Shown one piece after another: positions 22,588-29,000 of a stretch of DNA of 35,981 bases. The first letter of the stretch is position 1. Each line of letters starts with the position of its first letter. The position numbers were made by a program, and so were the translations under genes. The notes under the pieces are model-generated. The model made no database searches. It was not told where the DNA came from and worked only from the letters and a program-made list of their open reading frames with translations. The DNA comes from Actinacidiphila acidipaludis (lineage in GTDB: Bacteria; Actinomycetota; Actinomycetes; Streptomycetales; Streptomycetaceae), in assembly GCF_019890725.1 (NCBI RefSeq), contig NZ_JAINZZ010000072.1, forward strand, positions 1 to 35,981. Direction: 5' to 3'.

Positions 22588-24171
22588 GTGACCTCACTTC
22601 GACCGACGCTGCCCGGGCCGCGCGGCCACGACGACGCCGACCTCGCGCTCACGCCGCCGCCCGGCACCACCCCGCCCGAACTCAGCGAGGTCACCCGCCT
22701 GCTGGCGATCGGCGCGCAGACCGACCCCGACTACGCCGACGGCGTCATCCGTGAACTGGTCGACAACAGCCACCGGTTCGCCGCCCCCGCCTACGGCTAC
22801 GACGCCGCGACCGTGCTCGGCCACGCGCTTGCCGCCCGTGCCCGCCGCCGGGCCCGGACGACCGCCGTGGTGACCGCGGGCGTGCTGTGGTTCGTCTTCG
22901 GGATCCTCCTGCCGTCGATGGGCGCCTACGGCAGCACCGGGTTCTGGGTCTGCAGCGTGCTCGCGGTGTGGACGGTGTGGGCCGCGAACCTGTTCACCGC
23001 CGTCCTGCAACGGCAGGTCGTCACCACGCAGTTGCGGCGCAGCCGGCACCCGGGCCGCGGCTTCGACGGGGTCGCGCCGATGGTGCCGCCCGGCACCCCG
23101 CAGCTGTACGACAAGATCCGCGCCGACCAGGACAGCGCGGCGGGCGTCGTCTACTACGGCGGGTACGTGCCGTTCGTCGGGGCCGGCGACTCGGTGCGCC
23201 GCTGGTCCTTCGCGTGCCTGCTGGAACGCGCGCAGCCCCCGTCGTTCCCGCCGCTGGACCTGCCGCAGCCCGGACCCGCGGACGCGACCGCACCGGCGGA
23301 CAAGGGCAAGAGCAGGGGCAGGGCCCGCGACGTCGACCCGGACCCGTTCACCGCCGAGGAGCTGACCGCCTACATGGAGGAGCGGCTGCGGGCCTCCCTG
23401 CTGGACGAAGTGGCCGCGCACAGCCAGCGGTTGCGGGGCCTGGAGGTCACCCGCCGCTTCTACGCCAAAGCGGTCGGCACCCGGCCGCCGGTGCCGCACG
23501 AGCGCCTGGCGGAGTACCGGCAGGCCGCCGACGAGGTCCCCGACCACTACAACGCGGCCCGCGAGTACCTGTGCGTGCGGGTCGGCTCCTGGTCGCAGGA
23601 ACTGGTCACCTCGGTGTTCCTGAACGTCGACCTCAAGGGACGCATGCTCTACACGCAGTTCCACGGCTACCACCTGATGCCGATCAAGAACGCCTACCAC
23701 GAGGCGTCCCGGCTGCGGCGGCTGACCTCGGGCGAGGTGTGGTCGCTGGCCTGGCGCGCGGCGGTGGAGGCCCTCGCCTCGATCGCGACCGGCGCGCTGT
23801 GGGTGCTGGCCCTGCCGCTGGCGGTGGGCAAGGCGGCCTGGAACCGCAAGGACCTGCGCGCGGCCGCGGTGCGCCACGAGCCGGACGAGGACCAGGACCT
23901 GGTCGACTGGGGAGCGCGCCGCAGCGTGCGGGAGATGGCCGCCGGCGGCTACCGGCACTTCTTCCAGCAGATGGACGACGAGAAGTTCATCAAGATCATC
24001 GAGCGGCGGACCTTCGAGGTGATCCTCGACTTCCTGGAGGACCACGCGGTGGACACCACCGAGTACCGCGCGCAGCAGAACGCCCTGAACGTGGGCATCC
24101 TGCAGACCGGCGGCGGCACGATCGTCAACTCCGCGGCCATGGCCGTCGGATCCCAGGCGAAGGCTTCCTGA
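22588..24171 (+). CDS. Multi-pass membrane protein with C-terminal NVGI/MAVG motif
   Basis: A 527-residue protein of unknown family. Two membrane helices lie at about 91-110 and 117-139, a third hydrophobic segment at about 391-418. The large middle part is cytosolic by charge and includes QLYDKIRADQDSAAGVVYYGGYVPFVG and a SVFLNVDLKGRMLYTQFHGYHL stretch. After a charged helix (DEKFIKIIERRTFEVILDFLEDH) the protein ends with a Gly/Asn/Gln-rich motif (501-521) that starts NVGI and ends MAVG. The same motif opens the next gene's product. Start GTG 22588 has GGGAG nine bases upstream. Effector or sensor role is inferred from motif placement only. Confidence 0.75.
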   Translation: MTSLRPTLPGPRGHDDADLALTPPPGTTPPELSEVTRLLAIGAQTDPDYADGVIRELVDNSHRFAAPAYGYDAATVLGHALAARARRRARTTAVVTAGVLWFVFGILLPSMGAYGSTGFWVCSVLAVWTVWAANLFTAVLQRQVVTTQLRRSRHPGRGFDGVAPMVPPGTPQLYDKIRADQDSAAGVVYYGGYVPFVGAGDSVRRWSFACLLERAQPPSFPPLDLPQPGPADATAPADKGKSRGRARDVDPDPFTAEELTAYMEERLRASLLDEVAAHSQRLRGLEVTRRFYAKAVGTRPPVPHERLAEYRQAADEVPDHYNAAREYLCVRVGSWSQELVTSVFLNVDLKGRMLYTQFHGYHLMPIKNAYHEASRLRRLTSGEVWSLAWRAAVEALASIATGALWVLALPLAVGKAAWNRKDLRAAAVRHEPDEDQDLVDWGARRSVREMAAGGYRHFFQQMDDEKFIKIIERRTFEVILDFLEDHAVDTTEYRAQQNALNVGILQTGGGTIVNSAAMAVGSQAKAS

Positions 24172-24228
24172 GACACACACCATCGACGCCCCCGCCCGCG
24201 AACCGGGCGGGAGCAGGGGAGGCGGGGC

Positions 24229-24603
24229 ATGAGCGGCGGCACCTGGAACGTCGGCATCCACCAGAGCGGCAGCGGACGGATCGACAACTCCGGCCCGATG
24301 GCGGTCGGCGAGGGCGCGCAGGTCAACGTCGGCGGCGCGCCGGACGGCGGGCTCACCCCCGCGCAGGCACTGGACGTACTCGGCGCGCTGCTGGCCGCGC
24401 ACGGCGCGCAGCTCAGCGACGAGGACCGGGCCCGGGCGCGCGGAGAACTGGGCGAGGTCACCGACCAGCTCGCCGCCCCGGCCCCCGACCCCGGGCGTCT
24501 GTCCCGCGCCATCGCCCGGCTGACCACGGCGGTCTCCTCCGTCACCGCACTGGCCTCGGCCGCCGACGCCCTGCGCGAGGCGGTCACCCGGGCCATCGGC
24601 TGA
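24229..24603 (+). CDS. Small helical protein with N-terminal NVGI/MAVG motif (DUF5955-like?)
   Basis: A 124-residue soluble protein. Residues 7-27 repeat the C-terminal motif of the membrane protein encoded 57 bases upstream: 14 of 21 positions are identical, including NVGI, the Q, both G of the centre, I, NS and MAVG. A glycine linker then joins a helical bundle (about 44-124, ending SSVTALASAADALREAVTRAI) that reminds me of DUF5955-type actinobacterial proteins. Codons differ at many identical residues, so the match is held at protein level. GGGGAGGCGGGGC precedes the ATG. It is probably co-transcribed with the two genes before it. Confidence 0.78.
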   Translation: MSGGTWNVGIHQSGSGRIDNSGPMAVGEGAQVNVGGAPDGGLTPAQALDVLGALLAAHGAQLSDEDRARARGELGEVTDQLAAPAPDPGRLSRAIARLTTAVSSVTALASAADALREAVTRAIG

Positions 24604-24719
24604 CCGCCCCGGGCGGCCGGGCGCCGTCAGGCGCGTTCAGGTGCGGCCTGTCGTCCAGGGCGGGCCGTCCCGCGCCGGCCGGGGGAGGGGCGGTCCGGGC
24701 GGCGCGGGGGCTCAGGGCC

Positions 24720-25055
24720 TCAGGGACGGTGGCGGACCTCCAGCATCACGCAGCCGCCCGTCGTCCGGTACGGGCCGTGCGGCATGCCGGGCGGCCGGCA
24801 GGCGAAGTGCCCGGCGTGGAACGTCTCGTCGAGGCTCACGTCGTACAGGTCGCCTTCCAGGAGGTAGACCTCCTCGGCCCACTCATGGCGGATCACGCCG
24901 GCCGCCGTGGCGTATCCGGGCGACCAGCGGGCCAGCCGGGTCAGCACGTCCGGGTCGTCCTCGTCCTGGCCGAGGACCTTCTCCGCGGTGCCCGGCTGCG
25001 GCCCGTCGCGCCACGGCAGCGAGTCGGCCGCGAAGAACTCGCGCTCGTCCTTCAC
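24720..25055 (-). CDS. Small single-domain cupin
   Basis: A 111-residue cupin. Motif 1 is GVIRHEWAEEVYLLEGDL (His and Glu residues) and motif 2 is HAGHFACRPPGMPHGPY, giving the His/Glu metal set in part. Single-domain cupins act as dioxygenases, isomerases or sensors, and the substrate cannot be told. Start is GTG 25055, with GGAGGGG eight bases before it. It lies 16 bases after the lipoprotein gene on the same strand, and the two share almost the same ribosome-site context (GAGGGGATC), so they form an operon. Confidence 0.87.
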   Translation of the reverse strand: MKDEREFFAADSLPWRDGPQPGTAEKVLGQDEDDPDVLTRLARWSPGYATAAGVIRHEWAEEVYLLEGDLYDVSLDETFHAGHFACRPPGMPHGPYRTTGGCVMLEVRHRP

Positions 25056-25071
25056 CGTTGATCCCCTCCGG

Positions 25072-25830
25072 TCAGTGTCCGGTCCTCAGCCGCTGGTACT
25101 GCGCTTCCAGCAGCGACGTCAGCTGCTTCCGGGCCGGCATGGCGTTCGTGGTGGACACCACCCGGACCATCATCTGCACGTCGCCCTGGCAGGTGGTGGC
25201 GAACAGTTCGCGGTAGGGCGCGCCGGGGACGGTCTGCTGCGCCGTGACCGGGAACGGCTCGTGCAGCGTGAGCGGGCGGATCGCCGATCCGGTGTAGTGC
25301 AGGCGCCCGAAGTACCCCGCGGCCAGGGCCGGGCTGCCGAACCGGGCGAGCCGGATCGTCACCGTGAGATGGTCGCCGGGCAGGCTGTAGGTGCGGCCGA
25401 AGCCCTCGGCGTAGTGGTACTGCTTGAGCCGCGCCACCGCGACGGCGCGGTCCGTGGTGTCCCCGACGTCGACGGGATCCAGGCGGTCGCCGTCCGGATC
25501 GCCGTAGGGCAGGGCGTGTTGCGGTGCCGGCAGGAAGAACGTGCGCAGGTCCCCGGTGTGCACGCCGCCCTTCACCTGCCCGGCGGCCGACGGCGCGGTC
25601 GTGGCCGCGGCCGATGCGGAGGGCATCGGGGGTGTCGCGGGCAGCGAGGGCTGCGGCGGAAGCGCCTCGGCGGCCTGTGTCGTCTTTGCCGCCGAGGCGC
25701 CGTGCACCGTGTCCTGGTGTGAGCAGCCGCTCACCGCCACCGCGCTCACGGCGGCCGCCGAGACGGCGAGCACCGCCGCTGTCGTCGCCCTCGCGTGGTA
25801 CCGCCGCGTGCCCCTGATCCGGCCTGCCAC
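25072..25830 (-). CDS. Exported lipoprotein, 252 residues
   Basis: The signal peptide (about 10-35) ends in VAVSGC with Cys36 as the lipidated residue. A low-complexity Ala/Pro/Thr linker (about 40-85) is followed by a globular domain with FFLPAPQHALPYG, YHYAEGFGRTYSLPG, TIRLARFGSPALAAGYF and CQGDVQMMVRVVSTTNAM. The second Cys in the mature part is isolated. No family is recognised with certainty. GTG 25830 is chosen because GAGGGG lies six bases before it. A hairpin and a palindrome sit just upstream of the start, in the expected leader and promoter. Confidence 0.8.
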   Translation of the reverse strand: MAGRIRGTRRYHARATTAAVLAVSAAAVSAVAVSGCSHQDTVHGASAAKTTQAAEALPPQPSLPATPPMPSASAAATTAPSAAGQVKGGVHTGDLRTFFLPAPQHALPYGDPDGDRLDPVDVGDTTDRAVAVARLKQYHYAEGFGRTYSLPGDHLTVTIRLARFGSPALAAGYFGRLHYTGSAIRPLTLHEPFPVTAQQTVPGAPYRELFATTCQGDVQMMVRVVSTTNAMPARKQLTSLLEAQYQRLRTGH

Positions 25831-25850
25831 AAGATCCCCTCAGCTCAAGC

Positions 25851-25870
25851 GGCCCGCCGAACGGCGGGCC
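25851..25870 (-). promoter_or_regulatory. Perfect hairpin in the lipoprotein leader
   Basis: GGCCCGCCG (25851-25859) and CGGCGGGCC (25862-25870) form a nine-base stem with a minimal loop, about 20 bases before the GTG start of the lipoprotein gene. It is close enough to affect ribosome loading. Confidence 0.6.
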
Positions 25871-25887
25871 GGTACCGGGGAGTTGTA

Positions 25888-25901
25888 TCACCCGCGGGTG
25901 A
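25888..25901. promoter_or_regulatory. Perfect 14-base palindrome TCACCCGCGGGTGA
   Basis: The palindrome, with weaker symmetry for three bases on each side, lies about 60 bases upstream of the lipoprotein start. It is the best operator candidate for the lipoprotein-cupin operon and may be shared with the divergent small genes. Confidence 0.55.
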
Positions 25902-26000
25902 CACGCCCAGGTCCCGAACATCTCCACCCGGCTGTCGCACGGTCGAGGGGTCCTCGGGGAAAGAGCCTCGGCGGCGGCGGCCGCAGAGGATCATCCACGC

Positions 26001-26195
26001 ATGACCACCCGCCCAACGCCCCGGCTCCACGCGACCGTTCAGCGCGCCTGGAGCCGGCTGCGCCCCCGCGGCGCCGCCTTGTTCCCGCCGCCGACCGCAC
26101 CGGCCGGCACCTGGCCGCGGCGACTCGACGCCCGGCCCGACGCCCGGCCCGATGTCCGGCCCGATGTTCGGCCCGGCGCGGGAAGCAGTCGATGA
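26001..26195 (+). CDS. Small Arg/Pro-rich protein, 64 residues, doubtful
   Basis: The reading frame starts MTTRPTPRLHATVQRAWSR and ends with four DARP/DVRP units. No family is known. In its favour: GAGGA ten bases upstream, and a stop that overlaps the next start as ATGA. Against it: the basic, proline-rich product is what random GC-rich DNA often gives. It might serve only to couple translation of the next gene. Confidence 0.35.
   Translation: MTTRPTPRLHATVQRAWSRLRPRGAALFPPPTAPAGTWPRRLDARPDARPDVRPDVRPGAGSSR
26127..26174 (+). repeat. 12-base tandem repeat, four units
   Basis: Units of GACGCCCGGCCC (26127-26138, 26139-26150) and two variants with T changes (26151-26162, 26163-26174). It encodes four D-A/V-R-P units at the end of the small gene. 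Confidence 0.85.
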
Positions 26196-26455
26196 CCGAG
26201 CATGCCGAGGAGTGCCGGCTCAACCCGAAGGCCTGGTTGCGTCACGCCGCGGGCGCGGCGGGCGCGTGCACGATGAAACCGCCGGACCCCCTGGCCGACC
26301 GCGCCGCCGCGGTGGCCCTGACCGACGCCCTGGCCTACTTCGCGGAACTGGGCGACCTGCCGTCCGTGACGCTGGCGGACGTGGCCCGCCACGCGCTGGT
26401 GATGGAGCCGGCCGACGCCCTGGCCCTGTGCGACTGCGGCGCCGCCAGACCCTGA
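26192..26455 (+). CDS. Unknown small protein, 87 residues
   Basis: A soluble helical protein with four Cys (8, 26, 80, 82). The core is LADRAAAVALTDALAYFAELGDLPSVTLADVARHALVMEPADALALCDCG. The C-terminal CDCG and the earlier Cys residues might bind a metal, but this is only a possibility. GGAAG lies six bases before ATG 26192, which overlaps the preceding stop. No family is recognised. The array of hairpins that follows probably ends its transcript. Confidence 0.6.
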   Translation: MTEHAEECRLNPKAWLRHAAGAAGACTMKPPDPLADRAAAVALTDALAYFAELGDLPSVTLADVARHALVMEPADALALCDCGAARP

Positions 26456-26501
26456 CCCTGACCCTGAGTATCGGGCCCGGTGCACCGTCCGGGTGCCGGC
26501 C

Positions 26502-26592
26502 GTGCGGGAGCCGCCCCCCCCCCCGCACGGCCCGGCAGTGCGGGAGCCACCCCACCCGCACGGCCCGGCAGTGCGGGAGCCGTCCCCCGCAC
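26502..26592. repeat. Three tandem hairpin units between convergent genes
   Basis: Three units begin GTGCGGGAGCC at 26502, 26538 and 26571; each folds as GTGCGGG with CCCGCAC (arms 26502-26508/26522-26528, 26538-26544/26555-26561, 26571-26577/26586-26592). The nine-base linker GGCCCGGCA is identical between units. The first loop holds a run of eleven C. The array lies between convergent stops at 26455 and 26640 and probably works as a repeated terminator. Confidence 0.8.
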
Positions 26593-26639
26593 CGGCACTG
26601 GCGGCGCCGGCCTGCGGAAAGCCGCGCGGCCTTCCGCCG

Positions 26640-27176
26640 TCACAGCGACCGCCGGCGCTTCGTCTTCGCTGCCCTGCGGCGACGCAGACGCGCCTGGTAG
26701 AACGCCGACCTCGCCTCGTCGAGGTCCACGAACTCGAAGATGTCCGCAGCCGTCTCGGCCTCAACGGCACTGCCGGTGAGGCCGATCCGGCCGACGACCC
26801 ACAGACCCTCACGGCATCTGGCCCGGCACTCGTCGCCCAGGTGCGTACGCCCGAGTGCCGCTTGCGTGAAGTGGGACTCACCGCTCACCATGCGACCCAG
26901 GGTCTCCAGGAATTCAGCGCGCGCCGGGGGCGACAGTTCCCCGGCCAGCGCGGCCAGGATCACGCTGACCGCCGGCACCGATACCGCGAAGAGATTCGTG
27001 CCGAGCTCGAGGTGGCCGTCGAGGGTGTAGCCGATCATGTCGCGGGCGCTTTCGGCCTCGATGACCACCTCGAACATCATCGGCACGTGCCCGGCGGAAT
27101 CGCCGCAGCCGCACCGCAGGGTTTCCCAGGGGTGCCGGTCCAACTCGGCACGCACCAACTCGCTGACCCCTGCCAC
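26640..27176 (-). CDS. Unknown helical protein, 178 residues
   Basis: A soluble protein that begins VAGVSELVRAELDRHPWETLRCGCG and contains MFEVVIEAESARDMIGYTLDGHLELGTNLF, LAALAGELSPPARAEFLETLGRMVSGE, and ECRARCREGLWVVGRIGLTG. The REGLW segment and the helical repeats recall a group of actinobacterial proteins sometimes seen near toxins as possible immunity proteins; this is weak. The C-terminus is strongly basic (RLRRRRAAKTKRRRS), which suggests nucleic acid contact or simply end-drift. GTG 27176 is chosen for GGGAGG just upstream; GTG 27188 is the longer option. Confidence 0.7.
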   Translation of the reverse strand: MAGVSELVRAELDRHPWETLRCGCGDSAGHVPMMFEVVIEAESARDMIGYTLDGHLELGTNLFAVSVPAVSVILAALAGELSPPARAEFLETLGRMVSGESHFTQAALGRTHLGDECRARCREGLWVVGRIGLTGSAVEAETAADIFEFVDLDEARSAFYQARLRRRRAAKTKRRRSL

Positions 27177-27627
27177 GATCCCTCCCACCGACCCGCTGCC
27201 CCTGCCGCCCGGCCCAAGTGAACAGGTTCACAGCACGTGCCCGTCACGCGGTGGACGCTCCTGCGAACGGTTCGGCAACCGGCCTGCACCCCGCACGGCA
27301 CGGGGATTTCGGCACGCGCGTTCACATGAACGGCGGCAGGTGCCAGCCGCGCCAGCCGCCTGCACCCGCGCCGCCTGGTCCCGCGCGGCTGCCGGTGGAC
27401 GCCGCCGGCCACTTCGCCGCGACCCCGCCTCGTCCCCGTTCCGGTCGCCGGTTGCGGCAGCGCGCCATCGGCCCAACCAGCCCACCCCGCACGCCTCCGG
27501 CGGCGTCGGCACCGCATCGTGCGGCCGGCCGCCGGGCCGTGCCATGAGCGCTCAGCGCACTCGGCTTGACCCACAGCGCACTTCGTCCTCCGCGCCGAAC
27601 CGGAACGCGGCCGCCCCGGTGCACGCT

Positions 27628-27673
27628 GGATCCCCCGCATACGGTGCGTCCGCCGGATTCCCGCATACGTGCG
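27628..27673 (+). promoter_or_regulatory. Paired direct repeats upstream of the ABC operon
   Basis: GGAT followed by CCCGCATACG and TGCG occurs twice (27628-27648 and 27655-27673), with the exact 9-mer CCGCATACG at 27635-27643 and 27661-27669, 26 bases apart. Within each copy CGCA and TGCG form a short inverted pair. Two sites offset by about 2.5 helical turns, 60-100 bases before the start, suggest a regulator site. Confidence 0.5.
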
Positions 27674-27696
27674 CCTCCGAGTGGGCAAGTCGCTGG

Positions 27697-27718
27697 GGTG
27701 CCGCAAGGAGGCGGCACC
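27697..27718 (+). promoter_or_regulatory. Leader hairpin with AAGGAG in its loop
   Basis: GGTGCCGC (27697-27704) and GCGGCACC (27711-27718) form a perfect eight-base stem whose six-base loop is exactly AAGGAG, a strong Shine-Dalgarno core. The true site GGAGGGAGG follows at once, and GTG 27734 lies 16 bases after the stem. Confidence 0.6.
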
Positions 27719-27733
27719 GGAGGGAGGCCTGCC

Positions 27734-28939
27734 GTGCCCGCTACCGGAGCAGCCGTCCGCCTGTGCGGCCTGCGCAAGACCTACGGCGGGACCGACGCCC
27801 TGGCCGGGATCGATCTCGAGGTGCGCCACGGCGAGTTCTTCTCCCTGCTCGGCCCCTCCGGCTCCGGCAAGACCACCACGCTGCGGCTGATCGCCGGCTT
27901 CGAGGAGCCCACCGACGGCAGCGTCGAACTGGCCGGACAGGACGTGACGGGCCTGGCCCCCTACGAGCGTGACGTGCACACCGTCTTCCAGGACTACGCC
28001 CTGTTCCCGCACATGACGGTGGAGCAGAACGTCGGCTACGCGCTGAAGGTGCGGGGGACCGGCCGCGCCGAGCGCGCGCAGCGGGTGCGGGCCGCGCTGG
28101 CCTCGGTGCGGCTGGAAGGGCACGGCCGGCGCCGACCCGCGCAGTTGTCCGGCGGTCAGCGGCAACGGGTCGCGCTGGCCCGCGCTTTGATCGACCGCCC
28201 CGCCGTGCTGCTGCTGGACGAGCCGCTGGCCGCGCTCGACCTGCGGCTGCGCGGCCGGATGCAGGCCGAACTGAAGGAACTGCAACGCGAGGTGGGCATC
28301 ACCTTCGTCTTCGTCACCCACGACCAGGGCGAGGCGCTGAGCATGAGCGACCGGGTCGCGGTCTTCAACGCCGGCCGGATCGAACAGGTCGGCACACCGG
28401 CGGAGGTGTACGAGCGGCCCGCCACCGCCTTCGTCGCGGACTTCGTCGGGGCCTCCAACGTGCTCACCGGCGAACCGGCGCGACGCGTCACCGGCCGCCC
28501 GGGACCGTACAGCATCCGTCCGGAACGGATCACGCTGTCCGCGCCGGCCGAGGACACCGCCGGCGTGGGCAGGGAGACGCACGACGACGCCGCCCGAACG
28601 GGAGCGTGCGAGCACCGGGCGAGCGGCACCGTCACCGACGTGGTGTACCTCGGGCACGCGGTGCGGGTCCTGGTCGACCTCGACGTCGGCGGTCGGCTGA
28701 CGGTGCTGCGGCACGTCGGGGAAGGCGCCGATCACGCCACGCCCGGAACCCGGGTGATGCTGCGCTGGCCCGCCGGCCACGCCGTGCCCCTGCCCGCCGA
28801 CCCCGCACCCGCACCCGCACCGGACGCGGACCCCGGCCCGGACGCGGACCCCGGCCCGCCGCCCGGATCGCCCGGCCCCGGATCGCCCGATCCCGGAGCG
28901 CCGGCGACCGTACCGGCACCCGGGCGCGGACCTCGCTAG
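27734..28939 (+). CDS. potA: ABC transporter ATPase, spermidine/putrescine (PotA) type
   Basis: A 401-residue ATP-binding subunit. Walker A is GPSGSGKTT (40-48), the Q-loop FQDYALFPHMT lies near 85, the signature LSGGQRQR at about 138, Walker B LLLDEPL at about 158-166, and the switch His in VTHDQGEALSMSD near 193. The Q-loop and the FVADFVGASN segment are typical of the polyamine class. A TOBE-like region (SIRPERITL and GTVTDVVYLGHAVRVLVDL) follows; the last 45 residues are a Pro/Asp/Gly-rich tail not usual in PotA. It energises import by the two permeases. GTG 27734 has GGAGG six bases upstream; an upstream ATG at 27566 adds unlikely sequence. Substrate is inferred from family. Confidence 0.9.
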   Translation: MPATGAAVRLCGLRKTYGGTDALAGIDLEVRHGEFFSLLGPSGSGKTTTLRLIAGFEEPTDGSVELAGQDVTGLAPYERDVHTVFQDYALFPHMTVEQNVGYALKVRGTGRAERAQRVRAALASVRLEGHGRRRPAQLSGGQRQRVALARALIDRPAVLLLDEPLAALDLRLRGRMQAELKELQREVGITFVFVTHDQGEALSMSDRVAVFNAGRIEQVGTPAEVYERPATAFVADFVGASNVLTGEPARRVTGRPGPYSIRPERITLSAPAEDTAGVGRETHDDAARTGACEHRASGTVTDVVYLGHAVRVLVDLDVGGRLTVLRHVGEGADHATPGTRVMLRWPAGHAVPLPADPAPAPAPDADPGPDADPGPPPGSPGPGSPDPGAPATVPAPGRGPR

Positions 28940-28940
28940 C

Positions 28941-28988
28941 CCCCCACGCGAGACGCGCCGGCCCCCACGAGACGCGCCAGCCCCCGAG
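28941..28988 (+). repeat. Short tandem repeat between potA-like and potD-like genes
   Basis: CCCCCACG(CG)AGACGCGCC(G/A)G occurs at 28941-28961 and 28962-28980, with a partial third copy at 28981-28988, filling the 60-base spacer up to the ribosome site. Confidence 0.75.
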
Positions 28989-29000
28989 AATGGAGACACC

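Larger units (their letters stand above)
27177..27733. other. Divergent gene-free region upstream of the ABC operon
   Basis: About 560 bases with no defensible gene. It holds the paired CCGCATACG sites and the AAGGAG hairpin listed separately. CTTGACC at 27565-27571 could be a -35 element but lacks a clear partner. Confidence 0.5.

Noticed and set aside
26493..27221. Frame with a PAVREP repeat over the hairpin array
   Set aside because: Runs antisense through the 178-residue gene; the peptide repeat only mirrors the DNA hairpins.
27218..27547. 109-residue plus-strand frame upstream of the ABC operon
   Set aside because: Pro/Ala/Arg-rich product, no ribosome site, and a minus-strand frame of equal length shows the same openness.
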